Numbered from the stretch's first letter, positions 1 through 13,000 are shown. The stretch: DNA of 64,000 nucleotides from Alentia gelatinosa (GCA_950022655.1 OX465588.1:22492527-22556526); one strand, 5' to 3'. Notes: generated by a model from the sequence alone, not told the origin. Translations and numbers: made by a program.

Positions 1-1632
1 GCATACCTATAGTTCTTTATATGTATCAATCTGTATATCTCTGACATTGCTAGAAGTATAACGTTATGGGGTCTAAGTAGAAATATGTGCCATTGTATTT
101 GTAATTTCCTTGTTGTTGTTTTTTGTTATACAAAATCTGAGAGAGTACATAATGTCTTTTATAGGCAAATTGGTCTTCAATAATCCCTGATGCATGTTTC
201 CTTCATAAATATCCATATGACTTTCGCAATGTATGTGCATCTGCATGTTTAAGATATTTGTCTCATTTATAAAACATCATATATATGAATGTAATCATCC
301 GTCTTGTCCACCAGATCTTTATGTTCTAAACACCATATATCATCTCAATTTTGTGTCGTGCAAATTTACAGGCAAGTCATGAACACCCAACGAGCTTTTG
401 GAAACCAGATGGGAGTGTAGCTTTTCAAAGAAAATCATATATATATATGCATGTCATTTATTCACCTTTAGAGAATTTCATTCTACATCTCAATCTAAAC
501 ACATATTTAGGCAAATGTAGTTTCTTGCTTGAAATTGGCAAAGGGGCAAACTATAATCTTATGTATTTATCAGGCATGTGTTCTATACCGTCAAATATAC
601 ATGTAATTGCATGAGCATCAAGCTCGGATCATGAATCAAACTTGATATATCACTCTTAAATCTATTTCTTTCTTTCTTAATTGTGAAGACCTACACTTGT
701 ACCTTCAATTCTTCGCTGTTTCTGACAATTTATTCGCTGTATAAAAGACCAGACTAGAAATTTGGCAGTACGAAATGAATTTTATGTAACTGTATTATTC
801 TGACAATTTTCACGAAAATAAAAGAGTTCAAACCAATTGGAAATGTGGTTATCTCTTTATTTCCCGGTACATTAACGAATTTTTCCAGGTCAGCGGAGAT
901 GAGACGGGCTCTTATTAAATATTCGACTATATACACATGGAACAGATTATATAACCTACAGCCAGAGAAAAATTCGAAATGTTAAATTAGAATTTTTGGA
1001 ATAACATCTTCAAAAATATTGGCAGAATATATAAGGGGCCTACTTCAATACTGATGGGGAAAAGCTGGGATGAACTACAGTAATTAAGCTCTGTTAATGA
1101 ATCCAAAAGACTAAAGTGATTATTCAATCAGACAGGCCTTTAACAGGCGGTTTGGACGGCCGGCCGACCCGGCATCGGGCTGTGAATGTACACAGAGTAT
1201 ATGAATTGTCCGAGCTGTTCCACCAACCCATCTATTTCTAGCCAACCGACGACCACCAGGCACACACACACTGCCTGGCGGGCAGTTCTACCAAGCTGTC
1301 CGGTCGGCCTGTGATGGCGGGGCGCTGAGCACACGAGTTTCCTGTGCATTCGATGAGGGGGGGGGGGGGGGGGGGGAGTGCTCAAACACTCCTCCATTCA
1401 CAACACCGCTCATGCTGTGCAAAACCGGGTGATCGAGCGAAGTGAGTGTGCCTCCATGATAGGATTTGTACAGGAACAGTGTTAGCTCGTCAAATATTTG
1501 ATGTATTCTGTGTTAATCCGTTGGTCGGTGATCCTGTGCAGGCAACATTGTACTATTTAGCGCTCATAACCGCCCACCACCTGGCCGGCAAGCTTGGTGG
1601 AACAGCTTCAAAATGGGTTATTGGCCAGTCAG
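1..1632. other. no gene recognised; G20 tract
   Basis: I see no coding region or recognised element here. Bases 1-1100 are AT-rich. A more GC-rich patch at about 1140-1440 contains a run of 20 G at 1357-1376. Short open frames across the G run encode only low-complexity proline and are not supported as genes. Confidence 0.5.
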
Positions 1633-2207
1633 TCATTTGAAGGAAAACACATTAGAAATTTCTGCACCCGGGTCCAGGTGCCAGCTACAATATCTTGGGA
1701 ATTTTTTAGTAAGCCTGGACACGAACAGATCTATGTGACAATGTCCTAATTTATCCATCACAAATTGGAAGATTTCTCTGGGGAGCTCCCATTCGGCCTT
1801 TATCTCTGTGCAGGACTCCTCGTCAGCCTCCACATTCTTTTGTCCTGGGATATGTGCCCCTACAACCCACAGGTTTTGCCACTCACACATTTCCCAGATC
1901 TCCTTTGCAACTAGGTCATATCCTTCACCTCCTTTGTGGTTCAGGTATGTCATTGTCATGGTGTTGTCTGACAGGCATCTGATAGTAGCATCGGTGAGTG
2001 ACTTAGAAAAACATTGTAGGCCGAAAGGTACCGCTTAGTTTCTTTAACATTGATATGCAATTCTTGTTCTAACAGAGCCCAACTGCCCTTAGTAGTTTCT
2101 CCACTGTCCCAGACCCCACCCCAGCCTACATCAGAGGAATCTGTAGTTAGGGTGAGGCACAGGGATTGTACCCTAATATGCTTATAGCCCGACTTGATGT
2201 TTTTCAT
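1633..2207 (-). pseudogene. DIRS-type RNase H region, frameshifted
   Basis: The frame at 2207-1956 contains LTTDSSDVGWGGVWDSGETT and, further on, LEQELHINVKE, the characteristic first half of the RNase H domain of DIRS elements. After a frame change, 1959-1633 continues with a segment carrying HIPGQKNVEADEES and HIDLFVSRLTKKFPRYCSWH, which is the typical end of that domain. The domain would remove template RNA after reverse transcription. The frameshift near 1957 prevents a continuous product. Confidence 0.75.
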
Positions 2208-2245
2208 TCACCAGTCAATATTCTCCATACCTTCAGCGGAGATAC

Positions 2246-3560
2246 TCATGTTCCTTTCATAGTCCCCCCCCCTCTTTTTAGGGCTTGATTTTTGTCTCTC
2301 CCCAAACATCTGAAGTAGGATTCCCCATATTCGATTCTCTTTGCCAAATCCACCATAAGGTCAATTAGGCTAGCAACTTGTTGGATCTTGACCTTCTGAC
2401 CCGCCCCTAGGTTCTTCACCTGAGTTTGGAATTTGAAAACTTTTGTCTCTGTAGGGGCTACCCTCATCTGTGCTGTATCAATGACATAGCCTAGGAAGGT
2501 TAGTCGTGTAGGAGGAATGGTCACACTTTTATCTTCATATACTTTGAAGCCTAGCCTCATCAGTTTGTTTGTTTGTCTGGGTAGTTTGATATCCAATTGG
2601 TTCAATTAGACTTACTTTGGGTTTGACTGAACCTATGAGATGAATGTAGGTAGAAATCTCACCCCTACACATTTACTGAGGTGAGAGTTCTTTAACTTCC
2701 TACACCACATAGACATGGTATGAGAAGGATTGGCCTTTGATATAGCAGCAAATCTACCACTGATGGGGGTGAAGGAGAAAAGTGGCTGCAGTGTGACTTG
2801 AATAAAAAGAGTCCAGTGCTCTTTACCACTGAGCTGACTCCCCACTCCAGTCGCTTTTGTTATGCTTGCATGCAAGCATTTCCAGTCTGCACCACAAGGA
2901 GGCAAGGCGACCAAGAGGGTGAACAGATTGTAATTGCTGTCCACTGTAAGGCTAACAGACCCCTAATACTCTTTCGACACTGGCTAGCTGTTTCTGCCAT
3001 GATAAAAATATCATCAATGTACCCAAACACTGAGTGGCCCTGGCTCTGCAGATGGGCAAATACTGCCTTGAGAACCCTTGGAAACTGCCTTGGTGCCTGC
3101 ACCAGGCCATTAGTCAGAAAAGTGTACTGGTACAGTAGTCCTTTCCACTCAAACCTCAGGAATTTCTGTCCGCTTCACAGACAGGGATTGAATAGTATGC
3201 ATCTGACAGATCCAGGGACCCCATGAATGCCCCTTCATGTATCATGTCCAAGGCTGTTTGTAAGCTTTCCATTTTGAAATGTTTATAGGTCACACTGCCC
3301 TTCAGATCTGAGAGGTGTAGTATAATCCTGAATTTTCCATTTGGTTAGGGATGCAAGAACACATTGGAAATAAATTGGTTTTTAGTTATGATATATCTTC
3401 AACAATTCCTTTGTCCAGGAGTTCCTTAATTGCCAAGTTAAGGTTTGAACTAGCCTCTTTTGAGAGAGAGAGAAAGGTCTAGGCGGGGCAGCCTGTACTG
3501 GCAAATCTTCAAACTCGATTCAAGCACCTTTTACACTTTTGATTATGTAGGGATCGTGTG
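2246..3560 (-). pseudogene. DIRS-type reverse transcriptase, interrupted by a SINE
   Basis: Translation of the minus strand, with frameshifts, shows reverse transcriptase motifs in the right order: NGKFRIILHLSDL (near 3330), GSLDLSDAYYSIPV (near 3200; motif A aspartate), QAPRQFPRVLKAVFAHL (near 3100), GYIDDIFIMAETA (near 3010; catalytic DD), then LGFKVYEDKSV and FLGYVIDT (near 2500). The phrasing of these motifs is typical of DIRS-order elements. Between the YIDD box and the LGFKV segment lies about 350 bp of foreign sequence carrying tRNA-like promoter boxes. In-frame stops and at least two frame changes make the gene non-functional. Confidence 0.8.
2605..2960 (-). mobile_element. tRNA-derived SINE-like insertion in the DIRS reverse transcriptase
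   Basis: On the minus strand from about 2850 there is a tRNA-like head. A D-arm CAGCTCAGTGGTAAAGAGC, with a GCTC/GAGC stem, matches an RNA polymerase III A box. About 30 bases further, TTCAAGTCAC resembles a B box. The body that follows, down to about 2637, recurs at 11028-11112, so it is a dispersed family. It separates reverse transcriptase motifs that are normally close together, so it entered after the DIRS copy. Ends and target duplication were not resolved; the first 100 bases (2860-2960) may be a different element. Confidence 0.6.
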
Positions 3561-3637
3561 TAATTCTTAACCATTGTTTTACATTGTATTTGGTACCACC
3601 AGGCACAAACATGCCATAATGCAGTAAAGTAAGGGAG

Positions 3638-4582
3638 TCACTCACCTGTGGATCTACTGTAACCCCTGTTTGTGAAAACCTGACTTGTGAATGTATGTGG
3701 ACTTATCTTTGTACCCCTTGTCAGACTTCCATTTCTTGTTGAAGGCCTTGTTTTTGATTTTGTACTCATAGTCTTTTTTAAAGAAATCCCTCCATTCTGA
3801 CTGAACTTTCTGTTCATGTTCTGCTTGAGCAGGTAATGCCTGGAATGTGTGGTGTCTGACATAGCCCTTGAAAGGATCAGGTTTGTATCCATTAGGCTGA
3901 CATAAATGTCTGCGTTTAGAGCTGCCTTCTCACTAATTTCAGAATCTGTGTTCATTTTTGCCCAATGTGTGCTACATTCTGCTGTGCTTCCAGCAGAAAA
4001 TTGTCCATCTGTAGGGATTCCCAGGAAGACACTCTGTTGAAGATTTTGTTCAACTTAGGGACCTGCAGCATTGATGCATTGTCGGGCCTTGGAAGTCTTC
4101 ATGCTTTTCCTTCACTGTGTCTCTCGGCATTGGTGTCACCACGACTTGCAAGAGGGCCTGGACCAACATGTTGGAGACCTCAAGTCTTGCTTTATTGCCC
4201 GCATTTGTAATGTCACATAGGCCATTTTGGTAGGAATCAGAAACATCTACCATGTCTTCTTCCCAGGAGAGTTGACCACACTCCAGCTCTCCATCGAAGC
4301 TAGTGTCAGAGTCAGACTGGCAAGTGGTCTTACGGGAGGGTTTCCCCTTTGCCGCCAGCGAGGGTTGCGTGGTCGCACGCTGTTTCTGTTTCTCATCAAA
4401 AATGCAGCAATCATTTCCCGGAATTGGTCCATTTGTACTGTGTTCAGGCCTTGGACAGTCAGTACTGGCTGGTGTGAGACCACACCTGATGACTCCTCTC
4501 TCGAGGAAGATTTCAGCTTCTCAGCCCTGGTCTTAGGTGGGCCATGTTTGCCCTTGACCTTGTCCCCATGCTCATCTGCCAT
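3638..4582 (-). pseudogene. gag-like region of the DIRS-type element, broken
   Basis: Three minus-strand frames follow each other (4582-4247, 4253-4050, 3955-3638). The first begins MADEHGDKVKGKHGPPKTRA and is lysine- and arginine-rich; the later ones are also basic and end near a TRGTKISPHTFTSQ stretch. The frame changes between segments show that it cannot be read as one protein. The gag assignment rests on its place directly upstream of a DIRS-type reverse transcriptase and on its charge, not on a conserved motif, so it is an inference. Confidence 0.5.
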
Positions 4583-4870
4583 GTTGGTGAGCTGCTTGAC
4601 CTGATTAACATGGGCTGAAATAAAGTTGGGTAAATGTGGTGCAAACCCAGTGTGTCAAATCTTCAAAAAGCTACTCAGTAAGGGACAGAGTATAATGCGT
4701 TTTAGGGAGACCGATGACTTGCTTTTCAACTCGTATAATTCCCCTAACTTTAAGGTTAAACTGCCGAGTGGATTTACCCCGAGGAAGCCACTGCTGGTAC
4801 CTGGTGAGAACCATATCTCCATTGGCCACTGACCGACCAGTAACAAGAAGTAGACTTCGATATATATATA

Positions 4871-4960
4871 TGAAATGCATCCCCTGATTTCAAAATCTTA
4901 AAAACACCCAAGTCTCTTAATACATGTCCATTGCAATACAGTATATAATTCAGGGATGCC
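4871..4960 (+). repeat. dispersed repeat copy 1
   Basis: The stretch beginning GAAATGCATCCCCTGATTTC and running through ATACATGTCCATTGCAATAC is repeated with small differences at 6449-6560. It is a non-coding dispersed repeat of unknown family. A short TA run (4860-4870) precedes it. Confidence 0.6.
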
Positions 4961-5059
4961 AGTTAGGACAAGAAAAAACATTGAAATACCTTTCATGGCA
5001 TCAACAGAGAGGGAGTGGGGATCTTTAGGATTGATGCCAATTGTGTGCGGCCCCCATTA

Positions 5060-5392
5060 TCTCTCACTGTCATTAAGATGAAATTTCATAATTATTTCAA
5101 CAATAACAAACACAAGCAACTTATGTATAAACGCAGTTGGAAAGACGACTTTATTGATCATAATTACTTACCAACAAGGCTATACAATGCCCCTGTACTT
5201 CTTAATAATAAACCAAACTGTTCTACATATCTGAAATCACTACATTTCCAGGGTAGCAAGCTATGGAATCTACAACCTGCTATTGTCAGGAATACTGAAA
5301 CTCATAAAATGTTTAAATCTATAGCAAAAAGGAAACCACTTGACAAACTGGCTGGTACACCTTTTGTGGAGGTACAGGTAGTAGAACTTTAA
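5060..5392 (+). pseudogene. 3' end of a LINE reverse transcriptase ORF
   Basis: The frame ending at 5392 contains YKRSWKDDFIDHNYLPTRLY followed about 35 residues later by FQGSKLWNLQPAIVRNTET. This is the C-terminal signature seen in RNase H-lacking LINE ORF2 proteins; the tail at 55424-55681 has the same pattern (FMYQRAQD, VEYTGSTLWNRLPVLL). No reverse transcriptase core precedes it, so this is a severely 5'-truncated copy, the usual result of incomplete target-primed reverse transcription. The clade is not resolvable from the tail alone. Confidence 0.6.
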
Positions 5393-5806
5393 TTGTATAG
5401 GTTGTAACATAGCTGAGCTACACCAAATAAAAACAATAGGTTTATTATATTTATTTACTGTTTATGTAACATTGTGATTAATGTACGGGTACGGTATGTT
5501 AATATTTTATCAATATTCTAATTATTGGATATTGATTTGGATAAGCTTCAAAGATACTATAAACTATATATTACACAGTATTCTATGGTGACTGTTTGGC
5601 AAAGTCATGAAAACCAATAGCACTGCTATTGAGGCAAATGCCCCTTTGTTGGGCCAAAGAAGTTGTTTTGTATCTATCCTCTGATGTTATTGATATGACA
5701 AACATTGTAAAGGGTTTGGACCCAATAAACACTTCTGCTGATATCATTTGCAACGTATTTGTGATAATTACCTACATTATTCAGCTGAAACTGTGACAAT
5801 TCACCG
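5393..5806. other. no gene; probable LINE 3' UTR
   Basis: AT-rich sequence directly after the LINE tail. It contains an AATAAA-like motif near 5427 (caccaaataaaaaca) and may include the LINE 3' untranslated region. I see nothing else. Confidence 0.4.
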
Positions 5807-5945
5807 TCTTTACTGAATTGAAAAGAAAAAAAAAAAAAAAATTTCCTCAAAAATCACAGGGATATGAAATTAAATCCCCATACACCACTGATTTTTTAGG
5901 ATGGATTTTTTGGAAAAAAAAAAAAAAAAAATCTTTACTGAATTG
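5807..5945 (+). mobile_element. small retroposed insert with 14-bp target site duplication
   Basis: The 14-base sequence TCTTTACTGAATTG occurs at 5807-5820 and again at 5932-5945. Between the copies lies a 111-base segment that starts with an A-rich run and ends in about 18 A (5914-5931). A perfect direct repeat flanking a sequence with a terminal poly(A) is the hallmark of LINE-machinery retroposition. The body itself is not recognised. Confidence 0.7.
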
Positions 5946-6356
5946 TCATGACTCTGCATTTCCCCTGTCAGCTAATCCAAGATGGCTGCCTCCACAACAA
6001 GCAGCACATGGATTGGTGGCAGAAGTTGATAATTCAAATTAAAAAATTTGACTTTTTTTTAGCAATTTATATCATGAAACAGTGAAAGGTGTATTAATCA
6101 GAATCTGAACACATATGTCATACACAAAATGGGGTTTAGTTAGGCCTAGAAATGAGTGAGCGGAAGATCAAGGCATTAGGGGTAGAGATTTAAATTTTAC
6201 ATAGATCAGCGGGGAGGTTCAGTGTGGGAATCAAGGGCCGTAGCTGACTTTGGTAATTTAGCAGTTGTCCTGTCAATATTATTCAAGGAGACATACTTTT
6301 AATTCACTAAAAACAAAAACATGAATTTCAATGGAAATATCTGGCATCTCTTAATT

Positions 6357-6601
6357 ATATAGGCCTTTCTGGAAGTGTAGTTCTATATTCATTCTAAGTG
6401 GTCTAAAATAATGTGGAACATTTTGTCACTTTGGCGCCACAGTGAAATGCATCCTCTGATTTGAAAATCGTAAAAATACTCCTGTCCCTTGATACATGTC
6501 CATTGTATTAGAGTTATTATAGGCCCTTCTGGAACTACCTGAATTGTGGTTCTATACTAATGCAAAGTGGTTTAAAACTTTTCATCACTTTGGCGCCACA
6601 T
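6357..6601 (+). repeat. pair of diverged direct repeats ending in TTTGGCGCCACA
   Basis: Segments 6357-6443 and 6518-6601 both start TATAGGCC(T/C)TTCTGGAA, run through a GGTTCTATA-like part, and end CACTTTGGCGCCACA. The sequence between them (6449-6560) is copy 2 of the dispersed repeat found at 4871-4960. This looks like a tandemly duplicated dispersed element rather than coding DNA. Confidence 0.55.
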
Positions 6602-9600
6602 CTACGGCCACTTGGTGGTTCACACCTTCAGCCTAAAGACCGTGTGCGGCAGAGGGCGGCGCCACTCACACAGTGTTATCTAACGCCTGTTTCATGTCCA
6701 TAGAGTTGTATGTCCATGCCTAATACAACTCCGTGGAGTTCGGTGATAACCTAAGTAGGCAAGCACTGGTAGAAAAAACACAATTCTAGAAAAAGAATAT
6801 CCTTTATTCATATCAACTGCGTACAAAGCCACTGTTTCTATTGGCAAGTAATCAGTCAGTGGGGAGAAGACGCAATGCCCATGCTATAGCCATGGGCAAC
6901 ATCATTTGCGCCAATAATTGAGTGTATGTGCAATGTGTGAAATGCAATTAGGCAAATGGGATCACCATGGGAATCAAATATTGGATAGCAGCTACATACA
7001 AAAATAGTATACTTGACCTCTTAAGGTATTGGTAGAGATATTCCTGCTGGTCTATATGATTTAGTCTGTAAATTGTAGTGAGCATGTCCAATTCACGCTG
7101 TACTAGATGCTTAATTGAATTTAATGGGATATATTTGGCGGGAAAATGTCTCATTATATCTATATTTAATCTAAATGCCTACCATATAACAAAATACCAT
7201 ATTGAATCAGATTTGTTTGATACTCAATACCATTAATTATGGAATACAAGGAGAATTACATAGCATAAAATATTTAGTGATAAATGTAATTATCTGGATA
7301 TCCCCTCATTAAACAAATCATATCATTCCAAATAATAATATAATCATTTGACTATAGTGCATGCATTAATATTATTCAAAGCAAAATAATATATAAAGCT
7401 CACCTAAGCAATGACCAAGTATTCACTCAGGGGAGATCATTTAAATTCATAAATAAACTGAGAGAAATCATTCGAGTAACTACTCTATAGCTTTTACAAG
7501 CTATCTATATATATTATCGGTCTAAAACTCATTTAAACTGCAAACTGCCTGGATCTTTTTCTTTTGTTGGGGGCTAAGCCTCTTTCTTGACAACCCACTT
7601 AGTTCAAAGGGTCTTTTGTAACTTTTTGTAATGGTCAATAACATTTATCAGGAATAAAACATTAGTTTTTAACTGGTACAATAGTAGTAATAATAATTCA
7701 ATAATAACAATAACCATATTTGATAGCATATGTTGAAAGTAAAAACGAAATGATATATCACTTAAAAACATAAGAGGACTTCGTTTCACATTTTGACTTG
7801 TGGCTTTTCCATAAAGAGGTAAATTATTCAGAGGGCTATTGATAATTTTAGTAAAAATGCCACGTTCTTGTTCCTATAGTTTTGATATCAAATCATCACA
7901 AGCGAGGGCATTCCCTTTCTCTGGAAAATATTCATTCATATAATATATGGTGCATCAGCTTTTAACAGTCAAATGCGTGTCGATTTCCATATAAAGGCAA
8001 AATACAGGAGCCCAAATTTTGTGACGCAGGTTAATTCAATGTCATGCTCACCAGTGCAAACAAGAGTACTACATGGATATACGTTTATATATGTATTTCT
8101 GATTAACCAAAGCAGACCTTTCTCCGAATTCATTACTGGCATATAAGGCACCAAAACACTAAATACCAATGGAATCTAAGCACATAACGTGAAAATTAAT
8201 TTAAATACTGAAATCATCCACGGCTATAAACTAAATCGAGAAGTACATGTCGTTGGATTTGGTATTATTCAGCATACACGCAGCTTTCGAACTTTATATA
8301 CCTGTTGTAAGATGACGATTAAGATTTAATACTTACGTTATTCGTTGAATTTCAGGGGTGAGAGACTCATTTCCCAACGTACAGATACATATATATCGCA
8401 GTACAAAACAAAGAAAATACAAGAAAACACGTTGTCTGTCTGAACCTGATAATCGATGTTATAACGTATCTCATAGCTCATAAAAAGCATGGGTTAACCG
8501 ATATTACTTCGGTAATATGTTTATATCAGTAACTGTTACTAAGTCTTTCAGTTTTAAAGCATTGTTAGGACATGCGCTATGTGGGAATGCCTGAACGCCA
8601 TGTTTAAAAATATACACATGAAAGTTTAGTTTTCATAAAATATTTGTGCAGCAGTTCGACTATACAACAAAGATATATGATTTTTATAAATCCATTTACT
8701 GCTTTTACTTAAAAAATATTGTCGTTAGTGGAAACAGAAAGCGATATCACAGAATTTCATGCACATTCACGGACAGCAAATTGAAAGAACCATAGGTATA
8801 CCAACAGTGAAGCACAATACATGCCGTGAGAATTAAAACATTGTCTCTTTTGAGGATAAATCTTATATACCCTTGCTGACTCTTGATGAAAGCAAACCAC
8901 AAGCCAATTACTGTGTTATCTCTATCTATACAACTGTTATATCTCTCGTAAATTATCGACGTAATTATATACAATGTGCTCGATATAATAAACATGAGTT
9001 TTTTATTTCAAATTTTCGGTATGAAAGTTATTTCTCTGCTAATGTTCTTTATCAAGAATAATTCACTTTCTTACTAAGATCATTTCTGAATTTGAGCATC
9101 TAAATATTCAGCCACGCTGTACAACGGTGAGTGGATTCTAGATGTTAACAATACATATTTTGTGTAATCTAACTCGCTATATGCTAAAGGTATACAATTT
9201 CTAATAAAATGTTAATTGGAAAGACTGGATTTGCTCGTGAATTATATGTGATTTGTATGATAATGAATTTAAATGGTTTCCAAATGGAAACACCTTCCAG
9301 AAAAAAAAGACGCATAAGGTGTCATTCTGCGTTTAGCTTATGTAAGAAATACCTTTCGCCAGTAGTAAATAACCACCATATCATACCTCACTTGTCATGG
9401 ATAAACATATCATTATAACAAACTGTAAGGACAGGACATTCTGTCTGGAATGGACTCAGATTCAGGATACGTAAAGTTAGTCTTATACTAATTCCCTTCT
9501 CTGAGCTAGAACTTACACTGCAGGTAATCAGCCAATTGGGCTGAATGCCTACTTCACAGGACATTCTGACAGGTCTCAGTAATCAATATGAGCAAAACAT

Positions 9601-10098
9601 CAGTTTCGAAAGGTTTATCAAGTAAATGACAACAAATGTCATTTTTGTTTGCAAAATTTGGAATCCAGGGTTGTCTTTCCCCCAAACATTTTCCGAAATG
9701 ATGAAAGATAAATCACGGACTTGGATGAGGTGTAAAGAAGTCCATGGATAAATGTGTCTATCAACACATCGTTGCTTTTCCCAAGTATTGGTGTTTTACA
9801 TACTCAAATCTGGTCTAGCCAAGTAGGCCTCTGAGAGAACAATTTTCAGCTCACACTGAATACTGTCAGGCTCAACTTGTCGTGGTACTCTAAACTCCAA
9901 CACCGAAGAAGACTGCCTCCATATTTGCCTTTTGAATATTCTTGTTCAGAATAAACACCCTTTTAAGAAACATGAATTACAGTGTACGCCTTCCTCCGAT
10001 GGAAGGAATCTTCTTGTTGTTCTGATATACGATGCATTTCTTAAACCGGGGACTGCTGATTTTTTTATCAGGGTGTTTCGCGAATAACATCCTTGTTA
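6602..10098. other. AT-rich intergenic DNA and likely 3' UTR of the PTTG1IP-like gene
   Basis: No coding region or transposon signature was recognised in these 3.5 kb. The part nearest 10098 must hold the 3' untranslated region of the minus-strand PTTG1IP-like gene, whose stop codon is at 10101-10099. A minus-strand AATAAA-like hexamer lies near 9003, but its use cannot be judged from sequence. Confidence 0.4.
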
Positions 10099-13000
10099 TT
10101 ATGACTCATCGAAACGCTGGTAGGGCTGGTCATCCTTCATCAGACCTGCAAGCAAAGGTAAAACATGAAATCAATGTAAGGATCCAGCACTGAGCAGCCA
10201 CTTACACTGCGAGGTGTATTTTCAGTGGTTGTGTCGAGGGAAGAAATACGCTACATTAATAATGGGCAATGCTGATTCAACAATCAGGACACACTACGTA
10301 TAATGGCGTACTTCACGCTCACAGTCTTTAACCCTATGTGAAAAATCCCTCAAAAATAAGTAGGCCGTTGCAAATTTTAGACAATAAAATTAAACCTCAC
10401 TGGGTGAGATTCTAGCCTGACAACGGTGTTTACTGACGGGCGGCTGAGATTCATAGCTTTGTGTCTGAAACTTCTAGAAATTCACTCCACTCCTCACATG
10501 TCTGAGTCGTGTTCGGTCAACACAAATAAAAGATAGCCATCAGTTTTATTCGCTGTGTGAGAGCTGGCACATCGTGTATAGGAAAGTAGTGCCTATAAAC
10601 CATGAAGGTGGAAAAACTGATGAACACAAAGATGGATGGATCTTCCTATCAGAGAAGAAAATGGTAGATTAATAAAAAAAAACAAAAAAAACAATTCTAT
10701 TCTCATTCAGGTGCAGAATTCCCTTCATAGTAATCCACCAGATATAAATGGCCAACACATAAGGTGAAATGTGATTTGCTGAAAGGCAGACCTGACAAAC
10801 GTCCAATCATTATTACGATGCTACCTTGAATGGCAGCTTAGCGCGATAACAGTATTTTGATGGACAAGGAGCCACAGGTTTGCGGAAGTTGTACAAGCCC
10901 AACCCTCCCCCAGAAATCTTGGGGGTTTGTTTGTATATCCAACGTCCAGTTAATCATCACATGTCCTTTCCAGACTTTCTCAAGGTTCTTTTACACCACC
11001 AGGATTGTGATCGAATCGATTTAATGAATTTAGGTAGAAATCACATCCCTACACATTTACTGAGACGAGAGCTCTTTTACTTCTCACTCCACGTAGACAT
11101 GGTATGAGAAGGGACTTTCGCCAGGAAGTAGCTCATTAGGGATCATAAAAAGAAGGCATCATCAATTTTTGAAAATATAAACCCAAAAAACATTTAACCT
11201 ATCTTCTTCAAAAACATTTAAATTATCGTTTTACGTTTTTCACTTGCTCGATATGTAAAGCCCTTCATTGGGTTCTGAACACTTACTTTTATAAGCCATT
11301 TTTCTTATAAATCATACTATGTAAGAGTAGTAAAAAGGCAACCATTACAATACTTGGCGAGTGTGAAGCAGGCGATGCCTAACAAAGGGTATAAACAGTG
11401 GTACCGGTACATAAGGCATTCTGATCTAGTATTAGTCTTCTCAGATACAATAAGAAAAAATACTATAAACACTTGCTGCGACTGTAGCATTCGTAGTTCC
11501 TACCCTTGGCCAAGCTAAGGAACGTCAAGAAATCATTGTGAAATCTAGTTTAATTCTAAATCCAGAATTTACAAGTTCAAAGCACTAAGGGATAACCCTA
11601 CATGGGTTGCAAGATTCGCTAGGTCCGTGCATGGGCCCGGTGGAATACGTCCTTAACCGAAGCTAGAGGCGACCTGTACTCCACCGGCTGGAGCTTATAG
11701 TACGAACATCTTCTAACTTTTTCCCTAGAACGTAGAACTTATTATAGCAGGGCTGCCAACCCTAGATCACCTAAATTGGTTTTGGGTCTGCCTAAATTCT
11801 CTCATGCTCCATCAAAATTAGTAATAGCTGGGACAGAAATCTGTAATGACGATTTTTGACATAAAATCTTTAAATACCCTTGCTATTGATATAATCTAGG
11901 CAAAAGAATAAGCGCAAGACATATTCCTTCTCAATCAATATTCCAAGCTATTTCCCATTTCTATTTCTAAAAATAGCTGAGTATGTTTCGTGTAATATTT
12001 GAGTAATTTAGTCAAATGTTCCAGTCTCTTCAAAAGTAAACATGATTTCTAACATGATGCTTTCATATTGATATTCCTTGATAAAGGTTGAAATCTTTAT
12101 TCAAAAAGAAATTCGTATTACGGTTGGGTCTTGCGGTAATCGATATTCTGAGACTGGAGAGTGTCGAAATTCATAAAATTACGATAAATACATAATACTT
12201 GGCAGCCCTGTTATAGGCAAGTCTGTCCACATGAAGAGGGAAGAAACAAAAAGGGACATCCTCACCCCCATGACGAACCGATTTATGAAGTCAGACCTGA
12301 AAGAAGTCCTTGTTTATAAATAAAATAAAAATAAGGGAATGAGGCATAAATTCCTCTACTGCGGCTGACGCTACCTTGAATTTGACCAGTAATTCGATCC
12401 GATACCAGCCAGTTGCCATGTTATAAATGTAGCAACAATTGTGAAAAGAATCAACAATGTTGGGGGAGCCCTGGAAACCGGTCTCTACATCCTCCAAACA
12501 AATGTTTCATTTGGTGGGAGAGCATAGAAACTCTACGATTTCTAAATTTTAGATATGGGTTGTGGAAAAATAGTGTTTTCTAAGGGCTTAAACTCAAAGT
12601 TCATCCGAAAAAAAACAACCCAAAAAACCAAACTTGTTTATAAATTACCCTTGGGTATGTTGGGAATATCACTCCAGTCACACCAAGGCAGCACTGACTG
12701 CTCCTAAGGTGAATCCAAGTCTCTCCTTATGTTTATATACATATTTCTATTCTATCATGTCCTATATCTTAAGGTAAGATCTTCCCATAATATGAGAAAC
12801 ACTGAACAAGAAGCATACGCTGCTGTAAAAGGGCATTATTTACCCCTATATTTTTTCAGGATAAAATAAACTGATTTTATGAAAAAGGTTCTTTCAGCGT
12901 TTTATCATGTTTTAATTACAGTAAAACCCCGCTTCTGTGACACCTCGCTTAAGGGGCCACCCTGTTAAAGGGGACAGTTTTTTCGGAAAAGAAATCTTTA

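Larger units (their letters stand above)
1633..4680 (-). mobile_element. degenerate DIRS-type tyrosine-recombinase retrotransposon
   Basis: Read on the minus strand, the order is a basic gag-like region (4582 to about 3640), a DIRS-type reverse transcriptase (about 3560 to 2246) and a DIRS-type RNase H (2207 to 1633). The elements of this order copy RNA into DNA and integrate with a tyrosine recombinase instead of an integrase. No recombinase region was found; the recognisable sequence stops near 1633, so the 3' part is missing or replaced. Several frame changes and stops split every domain. I did not find the terminal repeats, so the outer limits are approximate. Confidence 0.75.

Noticed and set aside
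1140..1397. Proline-rich frame over the G20 tract
   Set aside because: Low complexity, no domain, and homopolymer length is unreliable.
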